A stretch of 7,654 nucleotides of DNA from the NCBI GenBank assembly GCA_020425885.1, contig JAGQRA010000813.1:1-7654 (forward strand), given 5' to 3'. The stretch's first letter is position 1; every line of letters starts with the position of its first letter. A program made the position numbers and the translations under genes. The notes beneath the pieces are model-generated. The model had not been told where the DNA came from, made no database searches, and saw nothing but the letters and a program-made list of their open reading frames with translations. This document shows, in pieces, positions 1 through 5,662 of the stretch. This DNA comes from Planctomycetota bacterium. GTDB lineage: Bacteria; Planctomycetota; UBA1135; UBA2386.

Positions 1-320
1 CACGGTTGGATAGGGGGGCTTGGTTGCCGCGGGATTGCTTCTTCAACAAGACCAGGTAACCAAGCTCTACCAATGCTCTTGCGGAGGTCGGACTGCATGT
101 AGGCCTGCACCGACTCCATCGAGTCCCACACGTAGATGCCGCCCCACTCACCAGTGCCCTCGTCGTAGACGTAGTACTTCTGGACGAGCCCCGACAGCGC
201 CTGGAACAACGGCAGCCGTTCCAGGTAGCGGCGCTGCATCTCCTCGACCGGCAGCTCCGTACGGAACCGGACGCTGACGATGATCCTGCCGCGAAGGGCC
301 ACGTCGTGCGGACTTGACAT
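1..320 (-). CDS. YdhR-like putative monooxygenase (3' end beyond window)
   Basis: I translated this frame from the minus strand; it starts at an ATG at 318-320 and is open to the window edge (106 codons visible). Residues about 12-83 look like the small dimeric alpha/beta-barrel (ferredoxin-like) monooxygenase family typified by E. coli YdhR: a first strand IIVSVRF, a helix with EEMQRRYLERLP, then QKYYVYDEGTGEWGGIYVWDS and a helix ESVQAYMQSDLRKSI. The GGIY-W/F block after an acidic turn is the part that most resembles YdhR. The family is cytoplasmic and its substrates are mostly unknown, so no reaction is assigned. From residue 84 on (below position 72) the sequence no longer resembles the expected C-terminal strand, and codons become AT-richer at third positions, so the true 3' end may be altered. 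No clear Shine-Dalgarno site precedes the ATG. An ABM-type (antibiotic biosynthesis monooxygenase) relative is the main alternative. Confidence 0.65.
   Translation of the reverse strand, partial: MSSPHDVALRGRIIVSVRFRTELPVEEMQRRYLERLPLFQALSGLVQKYYVYDEGTGEWGGIYVWDSMESVQAYMQSDLRKSIGRAWLPGLVEEAIPRQPSPPIQP
18..65. repeat. Imperfect inverted repeat (11-bp arms)
   Basis: The left arm GCTTGGTTGCC (18-28) is the reverse complement of the right arm GGTAACCAAGC (55-65) except for one position; the arms are separated by 26 bases. It lies in the compositionally odd stretch at the visible 3' end of the YdhR-like gene. It could fold as a hairpin in a transcript from either strand, for example a transcript-end structure, or mark the boundary of a small inserted element. 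No poly-T run follows, so a classical terminator is not supported. Confidence 0.4.
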
Positions 321-323
321 GGC

Positions 324-623
324 GTGATTGTGGACGAGCGCACGACGGACACCAGACCCATCTGCAGTCAGCCATTCCCACCACCCTTGCAACCACCCCG
401 ATCAAGGGGCTCGAACCCCCCGCCCACACGCGGGCGACCGGATTGTGACGAGTACCGGGAGATCGCCTGTTCCTCGTGCGCATCTCCGATCACGAGGATC
501 CGTGACGAGTCCGGCGCCTCGTTGGGCTTCGAGTGCGGCCACTGCGGTCAGAAGTTCCCGTCGGGCACTGGTTGCCCAATGACCGGATGGGAGCATTCGA
601 TCCATGGTTGGACGCGAGCCTGA
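324..623 (+). CDS. Possible small zinc-ribbon protein (doubtful)
   Basis: This is an open frame of 99 codons ending in TGA at 621-623. The longest version starts at GTG 324; GTG 330 and TTG 387 are other in-frame starts. The second half contains two CxxC knuckles, C49-SS-C52 and C71-GH-C74, separated by 18 residues (ITRIRDESGASLGFE between them), which is the layout of a zinc ribbon. Codons from about 441 to 575 mostly end in G or C, as in real genes here. Against it: the first 40 residues are Pro/Arg-rich and unconvincing, the longest start lies only 3 bp from the start of the divergent YdhR-like gene, and there is no ribosome binding site. If it is not a gene, 321-752 is noncoding and holds only short GC-rich hairpins. 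No function is proposed beyond possible zinc binding. Confidence 0.35.
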   Translation: MIVDERTTDTRPICSQPFPPPLQPPRSRGSNPPPTRGRPDCDEYREIACSSCASPITRIRDESGASLGFECGHCGQKFPSGTGCPMTGWEHSIHGWTRA

Positions 624-752
624 CCCCCATCCGACCAAATCAGTTCGGTGCGCCGAGCGGGTCGCACAGGGGGGGCTGGATTTTCCGTGCACTCCGCGTG
701 CGTTGGCGCCGCGATCGCTCTTGGGAAGGGACCACCATCCCCTGAGCTGACC

Positions 753-1985
753 ATGAACACGATCACGATCCGCCCCGTTCTCGCCGCTGCCTGCGCGACC
801 GTCCTCGTCACCGGCGTGGCCTTCGCCCAGACCAATCACAACCTCCTCGGCACCACGCAGACGACGATGTCGCTGCAGCAGTCGCGGCATTCGGGCTGCG
901 TGACCCTCGGCAGCTGCACGCCGCCGGGGCTCCTGCCCAATCCGGTGTTCTACGCCGGTGGCGTCGCCTACGACGGCACCAGCGACACGATCTGGGCCAC
1001 GGACGGCTGGATGCTCGGCCGCTATCAGGGACCGTCGGGCTGCGTTCCCGCCTGCACGCCGGTGCCGTGCCCGAAGTCGTCGACGACGGCGAACGCGACC
1101 GGCCTCGACGTCGTCGAGTCGCTCGGCGAACTGTGGATCACCGACGATGCCGGCTGGCTCACGCGCACGACGCTGGCCTGCCCGCCGACGGTCACCGCGA
1201 GCTGTCCGCTGCTGCTGCCCACCGGCACGGTGCCGACCGACGTCGCCGTCGACGACGGCCGCGGCATCTTCTTCGTCTGCGCCTTGAACTCGACGCTCGG
1301 CATCAGCGAACTCTACGTCTACCAGCTCGGCTCTGCCTGCGGTCCCGAGTTCTCCGTGACGCCGCTGATCAGCTGCACGAGTTCGTCGGTGCCCGCCGTC
1401 GGCATCGCCGCCGACTGGGGCAACCAGCGCATCTACTGGACCAACGGGCCCGACACCTTCAGCTTCCCCTACAGCTACAACCCGAGCGGCCCGTCGATCG
1501 CCTATGGCCTGCAGACGTGCTGCACCTTCGTCGTCTCGCCGAACGATCCGTACACCGACCTGACGTTGCGCCCGCGGATCAGCTCACCGGCCGGCAACCC
1601 GTGCTCGAACGGCACCTGCCCGAGCTGCCTCAACTGGCACTCGCTGCGCAACGCGCCGATCCTCGGCAACACGCTGCAGCTCGGTCTCGACGACGCTCCG
1701 GAATCGGCGCTGGCGTGGTGCATGGTCGGGCTCGGCCCGTGCTCGCCCGGCCCGACGTTCCCGCCGCTCTGCGGTCCGCTCTGGGTGACGCCATCGACGG
1801 CGCTCGGCGCCTACCCGACCGGCGGCTCGGTCGGCTGCAACGGCACGGCTACGGCCCTGCTCGCACTGCCGCTGATCCCGGCGCTCGCCGGACTACCGTT
1901 GTCGTCGCAGTGGATCGTGCTCTGCTCCGGTAGCACGGGGACTGCCATGAGCAACTGTCAGAGCTGGATCCTGCTCGGCAGCTGA
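753..1985 (+). CDS. Secreted cysteine-rich probable beta-propeller protein
   Basis: The protein has 410 residues. ATG 753 is chosen over the upstream in-frame GTG 648 because it is followed directly by a good Sec signal peptide: short N-region with Arg7, hydrophobic core about 9-22, and AFA|Q cleavage at 25/26. The mature part has several blade-like segments with a small-residue/Asp turn followed by a Trp- or Tyr-containing strand: about 69-91 (GGVAYDGTSDTIWATDGWML), 117-140 (GLDVVESLGELWITDDAGWL), 161-190 (PTDVAVDDGRGIFFVC) and 216-233 (VGIAADWGNQRIYWTNG). This resembles NHL/SMP-30/YWTD-type propellers, without a clear match to one. I count 21 Cys in the mature 385 residues, suggesting many disulfides and an extracytoplasmic location. 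The end (about 371-402) resembles the tail of the 14-repeat protein encoded at 2708-5362. No catalytic residues are evident. An ECF sigma gene follows on the same strand. No Shine-Dalgarno site is obvious; GGGAAGGG (723-730) is too far upstream. Confidence 0.75.
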   Translation: MNTITIRPVLAAACATVLVTGVAFAQTNHNLLGTTQTTMSLQQSRHSGCVTLGSCTPPGLLPNPVFYAGGVAYDGTSDTIWATDGWMLGRYQGPSGCVPACTPVPCPKSSTTANATGLDVVESLGELWITDDAGWLTRTTLACPPTVTASCPLLLPTGTVPTDVAVDDGRGIFFVCALNSTLGISELYVYQLGSACGPEFSVTPLISCTSSSVPAVGIAADWGNQRIYWTNGPDTFSFPYSYNPSGPSIAYGLQTCCTFVVSPNDPYTDLTLRPRISSPAGNPCSNGTCPSCLNWHSLRNAPILGNTLQLGLDDAPESALAWCMVGLGPCSPGPTFPPLCGPLWVTPSTALGAYPTGGSVGCNGTATALLALPLIPALAGLPLSSQWIVLCSGSTGTAMSNCQSWILLGS

Positions 1986-2006
1986 TCGCCGCGGGGCGGA
2001 TCGCGC

Positions 2007-2018
2007 CGGACCGGTCCG
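2007..2018. promoter_or_regulatory. Perfect 12-bp palindrome upstream of sigma gene
   Basis: CGGACCGGTCCG is its own reverse complement. With a bulged C at 2006 the symmetry extends by three pairs (GCG 2003-2005 with CGC 2019-2021). It lies 21 bp after the stop of the cysteine-rich protein gene and 56 bp before the likely GTG start of the sigma gene, so it could be an operator or a transcript-end/attenuation structure. No T-run follows. In GC-rich DNA short palindromes also arise by chance. Confidence 0.3.
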
Positions 2019-2074
2019 CGCACGGTCGGTTGCTGCCACTTGCGCGATCTGCCGTTTCGAGGCCCAATGCCATC

Positions 2075-2686
2075 GTGGCCACCCACGACCAGGACCAGGA
2101 AGAACGACTGCTTGCCCGTGCCAGCCAGGGCGACGGCGTCGCCATCGACCAGCTCGTCGTGCGCCACCTGCCGGCGCTGATGACCTACGTGCGGGTGAAC
2201 ATGGGTGAGCAGCTGCGGCACAAGGAGTCCTGCGCCGACGTCGTCCAGTCGGTCTGCCGCGAGGCGCTGGCCGAGTCGGGCCGGTTCGAGTACCGCGGCG
2301 AGGCCGCGTTCCGCAAGTGGCTCTACGCCCTGGCGACGAGCAAGCTGCGCGACCGGTTCCGCTACTTCGGCGCCGAGAAGCGCGACGCTGCGCGCGAGCT
2401 GCATCCGCAGGCGAACGGACTCGATCTCAGCGCCTTGCTGCCGTCGTTCACCACGCCGAGCCAGGTCGCGATCCGGGGCGAGGACATGCAGCAGCTGGAA
2501 GTGGCGTTCGCGAAGTTGCCCGAGGAGTACCGACAGGTCGTGGTGTCGGCGCGCATTCTCGGCATGCCACACGCGGAGATCGCGGCGGAGATGGGGCGCA
2601 GTGAAGGCGCGGTGCGGGTGCTGCTGCACCGGGCGTTGGTGCGGCTCGGGTGGTTGTTGAGCGCGGCCCGGCCGACGGGCGAGTAG
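2075..2686 (+). CDS. ECF-type RNA polymerase sigma factor (sigma-70 family)
   Basis: From GTG 2075 the protein has 203 residues, the usual size for an ECF sigma factor; these proteins direct RNA polymerase to a specific set of promoters. Region 2 spans about residues 26-103: TYVRVNM, then the 2.2 element SCADVVQSVCRE (53-63) and the 2.3/2.4 part FRKWLYALATSKLRDRFRYF (79-98). Region 4 is about 138-197, with LPEEYRQVV and the helix-turn-helix GMPHAEIAAEMGRSEGAVR. GTG 2075 is preferred over TTG 2030 because CGAGG lies 12 bp upstream and a TTG start would add residues with no family counterpart; ATG 2067 is out of frame. No anti-sigma gene is adjacent. The 89-bp gap to the preceding secreted-protein gene leaves room for its own promoter but also allows co-transcription. 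It closely resembles the sigma factor at 6857-7447. The style matches planctomycete-specific sigma-70 subfamilies (from memory). Confidence 0.9.
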   Translation: MATHDQDQEERLLARASQGDGVAIDQLVVRHLPALMTYVRVNMGEQLRHKESCADVVQSVCREALAESGRFEYRGEAAFRKWLYALATSKLRDRFRYFGAEKRDAARELHPQANGLDLSALLPSFTTPSQVAIRGEDMQQLEVAFAKLPEEYRQVVVSARILGMPHAEIAAEMGRSEGAVRVLLHRALVRLGWLLSAARPTGE

Positions 2687-2687
2687 C

Positions 2688-2707
2688 GCTCACGGCTCAG
2701 CCAGAGC
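2688..2707. terminator. Small hairpin between convergent stop codons
   Basis: The 21-bp gap between the sigma stop (2684-2686) and the 14-repeat gene stop (2708-2710) folds as GCTC (2688-2691) with GAGC (2704-2707) and GGC (2694-2696) with GCC (2700-2702), with loop TCA and a 2/1 internal loop. Its position between convergent genes suits a bidirectional transcription end, but it is short and has no T-run on either strand. Confidence 0.25.
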
Positions 2708-5362
2708 CTACCGCAGGCGGTCGCGACTCACGTTGGTGAGGTGCGGCGTCAACGGATCCTGGAACAGACCCGCCTGCCAATACAGCGACACGCCGACGAG
2801 CGCGGTGCTGTTCGGCATCGCGACGATCAGTGCGTCACCGCCTGTCCCATGCGGGATCAGCATCGGCGTGAAGGCGATCGAGGAAGCCGGGTTGATGCCG
2901 ACGGTGCCGTGGGGCGGGAGCGGGATCGAAGCCGGCGCGAACGAGGCGTAGGGAATCGCCAGGTCGAAGAGGTGGGGTGCACCGTAGCGGGCGTAGATGT
3001 CGAGCGTGTGGCTGTGGCCGACGCGCGGCAGCAGTGAGGCATCGAGCTGGCGGAGCAGGTTGAAGTAGAGCCGGTTCTCGTCCCCCCAGCCGTTGCCGAC
3101 CACGAGGTCGAGGTCGAGATCGCCGTCGAGGTCGCCGAGCGCGATGGATTCCGTCTTGAGGCTGCTCGTGGGCAGCCGCGTCGTCGCATCGGTGAACGTC
3201 CCGGCGCCGTCGTTGAGGTAGAGGCGGTTGCGCTCCCCGACGGTGATGCGGCTGTTGCCGACTACCAGGTCGAGGTCGCCGTCGCCGTCGACGTCGCCGA
3301 GCGCCACCGAATAGGACCCGTCCACGAAGGCCGGCAGTCGGCTTGCCGTTGCATCGGTGAAGGTGCCGTTGCCGTAGTTGAGGTAGAGGCGGTTCTGCGC
3401 CCCGGCAGTGCTGCCATTCTCGACCACCAGGTCGAGGTCGCCATCGCCGTCGACGTCGCCGAGCGCTACCGATCGGGTGGGGTCGTTGTCAGCCGGCAGG
3501 CGAGTCGCCGTGACATTTGTGAACGTCCCCGAGCCGTCGTTCAGGTAGAGCAGGTTCTGTCGCGGGGCCAGGGCGTTGCCGATCACGAGATCGAGGTCGA
3601 GGTCGCCATCGACGTCGCCCAGCACGACGGCGTTCGTGGCGCTGTTGTCCACCGGCATCAGGCTGGTGGTGTCGTCGGTGAAGGTGCCGGTACCGGTGTT
3701 GAGGTAGAGCTTGTTCTGGCCCCAGTTCCCGAGCACGAGGTCGAGGTCGCCGTCGCCATCGACGTCACCGAGGGCCACTGACCAGGTATTGTCGCCGTCG
3801 GCCGGCATGCGGCTCGCGGTCGCATCGGTGAACGCCCCGTTACCGTCGTTCAGATAGAGCCTGTTCTGCCCCGAGTTGATGTTGCCGATCACGAGGTCGA
3901 GGTCACCATCGCCGTCGACGTCGCCGAACGCCAGCGAGCTGGTTGTGTCGCCGTCAACGGGCATCTGGTTGTCGGTCACGTCGGCCAACATCCCGCGGCC
4001 ATCGTTGCGGTAGAGCCAGTTCTGTCCGCGGTTGGCGACGACGAGATCGAGGTCGAGGTCCCCGTCGACGTCGCCGAGCGCCACGGCGTAGGTGTAGTCG
4101 GTCATCCCCGGCAGCGGGCTCGCCGTCGCATCGAGGAACCCCCCGGAGCGTTCGCGCAGGTAGAGGCGGTTCTGCTGCCCGGGGTTACCGCTGTTCCCGG
4201 CCACGAAGTCGAGCGCGAGGTCGCCGTCGACATCGCCGAGCGCCAGCGAGTTGGTGCGGGAGCGGATCACCGGCAGCAGGCCCGAGGTCACGTCGGCGAA
4301 GGTGCCGGTGCCGTCGTTCTCGTAGATCCTGTTGAGGCCCCAGTTCCCGATCAGCAGGTCGAGGTCGAGGTCGCCGTCCAGGTCGAAGAACACCAGCGCG
4401 TAGGTCATGTTGCTGTCCACTGGCATCTGGCTCGCGGTCACATCGATGAACGTGCCAGTGCCGTCGTTCAGGTGGAGGCGGTTCTGCTGCGCGGGGTAGC
4501 CGGCGTTGCCGACCACCAGATCGAGGTCGCCGTCGCCGTCGACGTCGCCGAGCGCCATCGACACGGTGACATCCCAGAGCGCGGGCATCCGACTCGTGGT
4601 CTCGTCGAGGAACGTGCCGGCGCCGTTGTTCCGGTAGAGGCGGTTCTGCCCGATGTTCCCGACCAGCAGGTCGAGGTCCGCGTCACCGTCGACGTCGCCG
4701 AGCACGATCGAGGTGGTCTGGTCGTTGTCCACCGGCATCCGGCTCGCGGTCGCGTCGAGGAACCTGCCGGTGCGGTCGTTCAGGTAGAGGCGATTCTGCT
4801 GCCCCGGGTTGCCATTGTTGCCGACCAGCAGATCCAGGTGCCCGTCGCCATCGATGTCGCCGAGCGCCACCGAACTCGTGGCGTCGAAGTACACCGGCAT
4901 GCGACTCGCGGTCTCGTCGGTGAACGTCCCCGTACCGTCATTGATGTAGACGCGGTTCTGCGCGGATGTGCCGCCGTTGCCGAGCACCAGGTCGAGGTAC
5001 CCGTCGCCATCGACGTCGCCGAGCACCACCGAGTTGGTCTGGTCGTTGTCCACCGGCATCCGGCTCGCGGTCACTTCGGTGAACGTGCCGGTGCCGTCGT
5101 TGAGGTAGAGGCGGTTCTGCCCGATGTTCCCCGCCACCAGGTCGAGGTCACCGTCGTGGTCGACGTCGCCGAGGGCGACGGCCAAGGTCGCGTCGTCGGC
5201 CAACGGCAGATGTCGCTTGCCGAGCTCGGCGAACTGCAGGCCTGGGAGAACCTGAGCGGGCAGCGACGCAGCGGTCACTGCCATCATCGCCGCGAGAAGG
5301 CGCAACGCAGGCGGTGCAGGCCGGGCATGGGGAGGAACGCGAGACGTGGCGTGTGAGGGCAT
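2708..5362 (-). CDS. Large secreted protein with 14 FG-GAP/VCBS repeats
   Basis: The protein has 884 residues. ATG 5360-5362 is supported by GAGG seven bases upstream. Residues 1-36 form a long Sec signal peptide (basic N-region with Arg8, Arg14 and Arg21, core LLAAMMAVTAASL, likely LPA|Q cleavage at 36/37). Residues 59 to about 770 are 14 repeats of 50-54 residues on the theme S-V-ALGDVDGDGDLDLVVGN...QNRLYLNDGTGTFTDATASRMP. Each has a DxDxD(G/L)xxD loop, the calcium-binding motif of FG-GAP/VCBS (integrin-alpha-like) beta-propeller blades. Residues about 771-884 are a different C-terminal domain, beta-rich by appearance and without repeats. I see no cysteine in the protein, unlike the secreted protein at 753-1985. 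Such proteins are exported and usually act in adhesion, binding or as unknown surface components; no enzyme motif is visible. The gene stands alone on the minus strand, convergent with a sigma factor and divergent from fic. Confidence 0.9.
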   Translation of the reverse strand: MPSHATSRVPPHARPAPPALRLLAAMMAVTAASLPAQVLPGLQFAELGKRHLPLADDATLAVALGDVDHDGDLDLVAGNIGQNRLYLNDGTGTFTEVTASRMPVDNDQTNSVVLGDVDGDGYLDLVLGNGGTSAQNRVYINDGTGTFTDETASRMPVYFDATSSVALGDIDGDGHLDLLVGNNGNPGQQNRLYLNDRTGRFLDATASRMPVDNDQTTSIVLGDVDGDADLDLLVGNIGQNRLYRNNGAGTFLDETTSRMPALWDVTVSMALGDVDGDGDLDLVVGNAGYPAQQNRLHLNDGTGTFIDVTASQMPVDSNMTYALVFFDLDGDLDLDLLIGNWGLNRIYENDGTGTFADVTSGLLPVIRSRTNSLALGDVDGDLALDFVAGNSGNPGQQNRLYLRERSGGFLDATASPLPGMTDYTYAVALGDVDGDLDLDLVVANRGQNWLYRNDGRGMLADVTDNQMPVDGDTTSSLAFGDVDGDGDLDLVIGNINSGQNRLYLNDGNGAFTDATASRMPADGDNTWSVALGDVDGDGDLDLVLGNWGQNKLYLNTGTGTFTDDTTSLMPVDNSATNAVVLGDVDGDLDLDLVIGNALAPRQNLLYLNDGSGTFTNVTATRLPADNDPTRSVALGDVDGDGDLDLVVENGSTAGAQNRLYLNYGNGTFTDATASRLPAFVDGSYSVALGDVDGDGDLDLVVGNSRITVGERNRLYLNDGAGTFTDATTRLPTSSLKTESIALGDLDGDLDLDLVVGNGWGDENRLYFNLLRQLDASLLPRVGHSHTLDIYARYGAPHLFDLAIPYASFAPASIPLPPHGTVGINPASSIAFTPMLIPHGTGGDALIVAMPNSTALVGVSLYWQAGLFQDPLTPHLTNVSRDRLR
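3053..5188 (-). repeat. Tandem array of 14 blade-coding repeats, 150-162 bp each
   Basis: By hand parsing, repeats begin at residue 59 and have lengths 50, 53, 54, 50, 54, 50, 54, 50, 52, 50, 53, 54, 54 residues, then a final one merging into the C-terminal domain. The length difference lies in the loop after the GN of each calcium strand: short form GNIGQNR, long form GNNGNPGQQNR. At the DNA level the plus strand repeatedly shows short near-identical blocks such as CCGTCGACGTCGCCGAGC, which makes the array a likely substrate for blade gain or loss by recombination. Confidence 0.9.
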
Positions 5363-5368
5363 GTCGAT

Positions 5369-5374
5369 ACCTCA
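5369..5374 (-). promoter_or_regulatory. Ribosome binding site of the 14-repeat gene
   Basis: Reading the minus strand, TGAGGT stands upstream of the ATG, with seven bases between GAGG and the start codon. It is the clearest Shine-Dalgarno site in the window and fixes the start of the repeat protein at 5362. Confidence 0.6.
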
Positions 5375-5504
5375 GGGGAGCCTTCCGGTCGTCGGTCGGC
5401 AGGAGAGTCCATTGGGCTTGGGCGCCTTCTCAACCGCGGTACGCGCCGGATCGTTACGCCAGTTTCAGGCCTTCGGCGTGCGGGGGGAGATGAGCCATCC
5501 GGGA

Positions 5505-5524
5505 CGGGTTGGCGGTGCAACCCG
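5505..5524. repeat. Stem-loop CGGGTTG / CAACCCG
   Basis: A perfect 7-bp inverted repeat, CGGGTTG (5505-5511) and CAACCCG (5518-5524), with a 6-base loop. It lies 142 bp upstream of the repeat-protein start and 138 bp upstream of fic. It could be a 5'-leader structure of the minus-strand transcript or a protein-binding dyad. No function can be assigned. Confidence 0.35.
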
Positions 5525-5599
5525 CAGGCGTCGCCCGCGCGCCGTTCAAACCGGCGCTTTCCGCATCCTGCTCTTCACCAACCACCGGTCGTAGTTTAA

Positions 5600-5629
5600 A
5601 GTTCGAGCCGAACTCTTAATAGTCGGACT
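5600..5629. promoter_or_regulatory. Two adjacent dyads upstream of fic (candidate operator)
   Basis: AGTTCG-AGC-CGAACT (5600-5614) is a perfect 6-bp inverted repeat with a 3-bp spacer. Seven bases on, AGTC-G-GACT (5621-5629) is a second, 4-bp dyad. They sit 34-63 bp before the fic ATG in the most AT-rich part of the intergenic region, where a promoter would be expected. The Fic protein ends in a winged-helix-like region, so autoregulation is possible, but that is inference. Confidence 0.35.
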
Positions 5630-5662
5630 CGCTGTTCACGTCCGCTGAATAGCCGCCACCCC

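Larger units (their letters stand above)
5363..5662. other. 300-bp divergent intergenic region
   Basis: This region separates the divergent starts of the 14-repeat protein gene (minus) and the fic gene (plus), so it should hold both promoters. No convincing gene is seen. From left to right it contains the ribosome binding site of the repeat gene, a GC-rich stretch, a 7-bp stem-loop (5505-5524), and a locally AT-richer segment (about 5591-5625, with TTTAAA and CTTAAT) carrying two dyads just upstream of fic. I could not identify -35/-10 elements with confidence. Confidence 0.6.

Noticed and set aside
62..77. D-arm-like TTGGTAGAGC on the minus strand
   Set aside because: The flanking bases do not form a D-stem and no T-arm follows at tRNA spacing.
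397..436. tRNA-like 3' half on the minus strand (GGTTCGAGCC T-loop, preceded by a CGCCC/GGGCG hairpin)
   Set aside because: No matching 5' acceptor strand (CCCGATC), D-arm or anticodon arm could be found at suitable distance, and the T-stem needs two G-T pairs. Probably a chance GC-rich hairpin; an integration-site remnant cannot be excluded.
648..752. Upstream GTG start for the cysteine-rich secreted protein
   Set aside because: It would add 35 residues before an ideal signal peptide and bury it; ATG 753 is better.
1067..1933. Open frame of 288 codons overlapping the cysteine-rich protein gene
   Set aside because: Its product is Arg/Ala/Leu-rich without domain pattern, while the overlapping frame has a signal peptide and structured repeats.
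2030..2074. TTG start for the first sigma factor
   Set aside because: No Shine-Dalgarno site, and the added residues have no counterpart in the paralogue; GTG 2075 is preferred.
3053..5188. Regular repeats considered as a CRISPR or satellite array
   Set aside because: The units are 150-162 bp, in frame, and encode calcium-loop blades; there are no unique spacers.
4472..5356. Open reading frame of 294 codons on the plus strand, antisense to the repeat gene
   Set aside because: It mirrors the repeated codons of the real minus-strand gene (repetitive VEVPVAIDVAEHH-like text), has no initiation signals, and arises from the strong GC and codon bias of the repeats.
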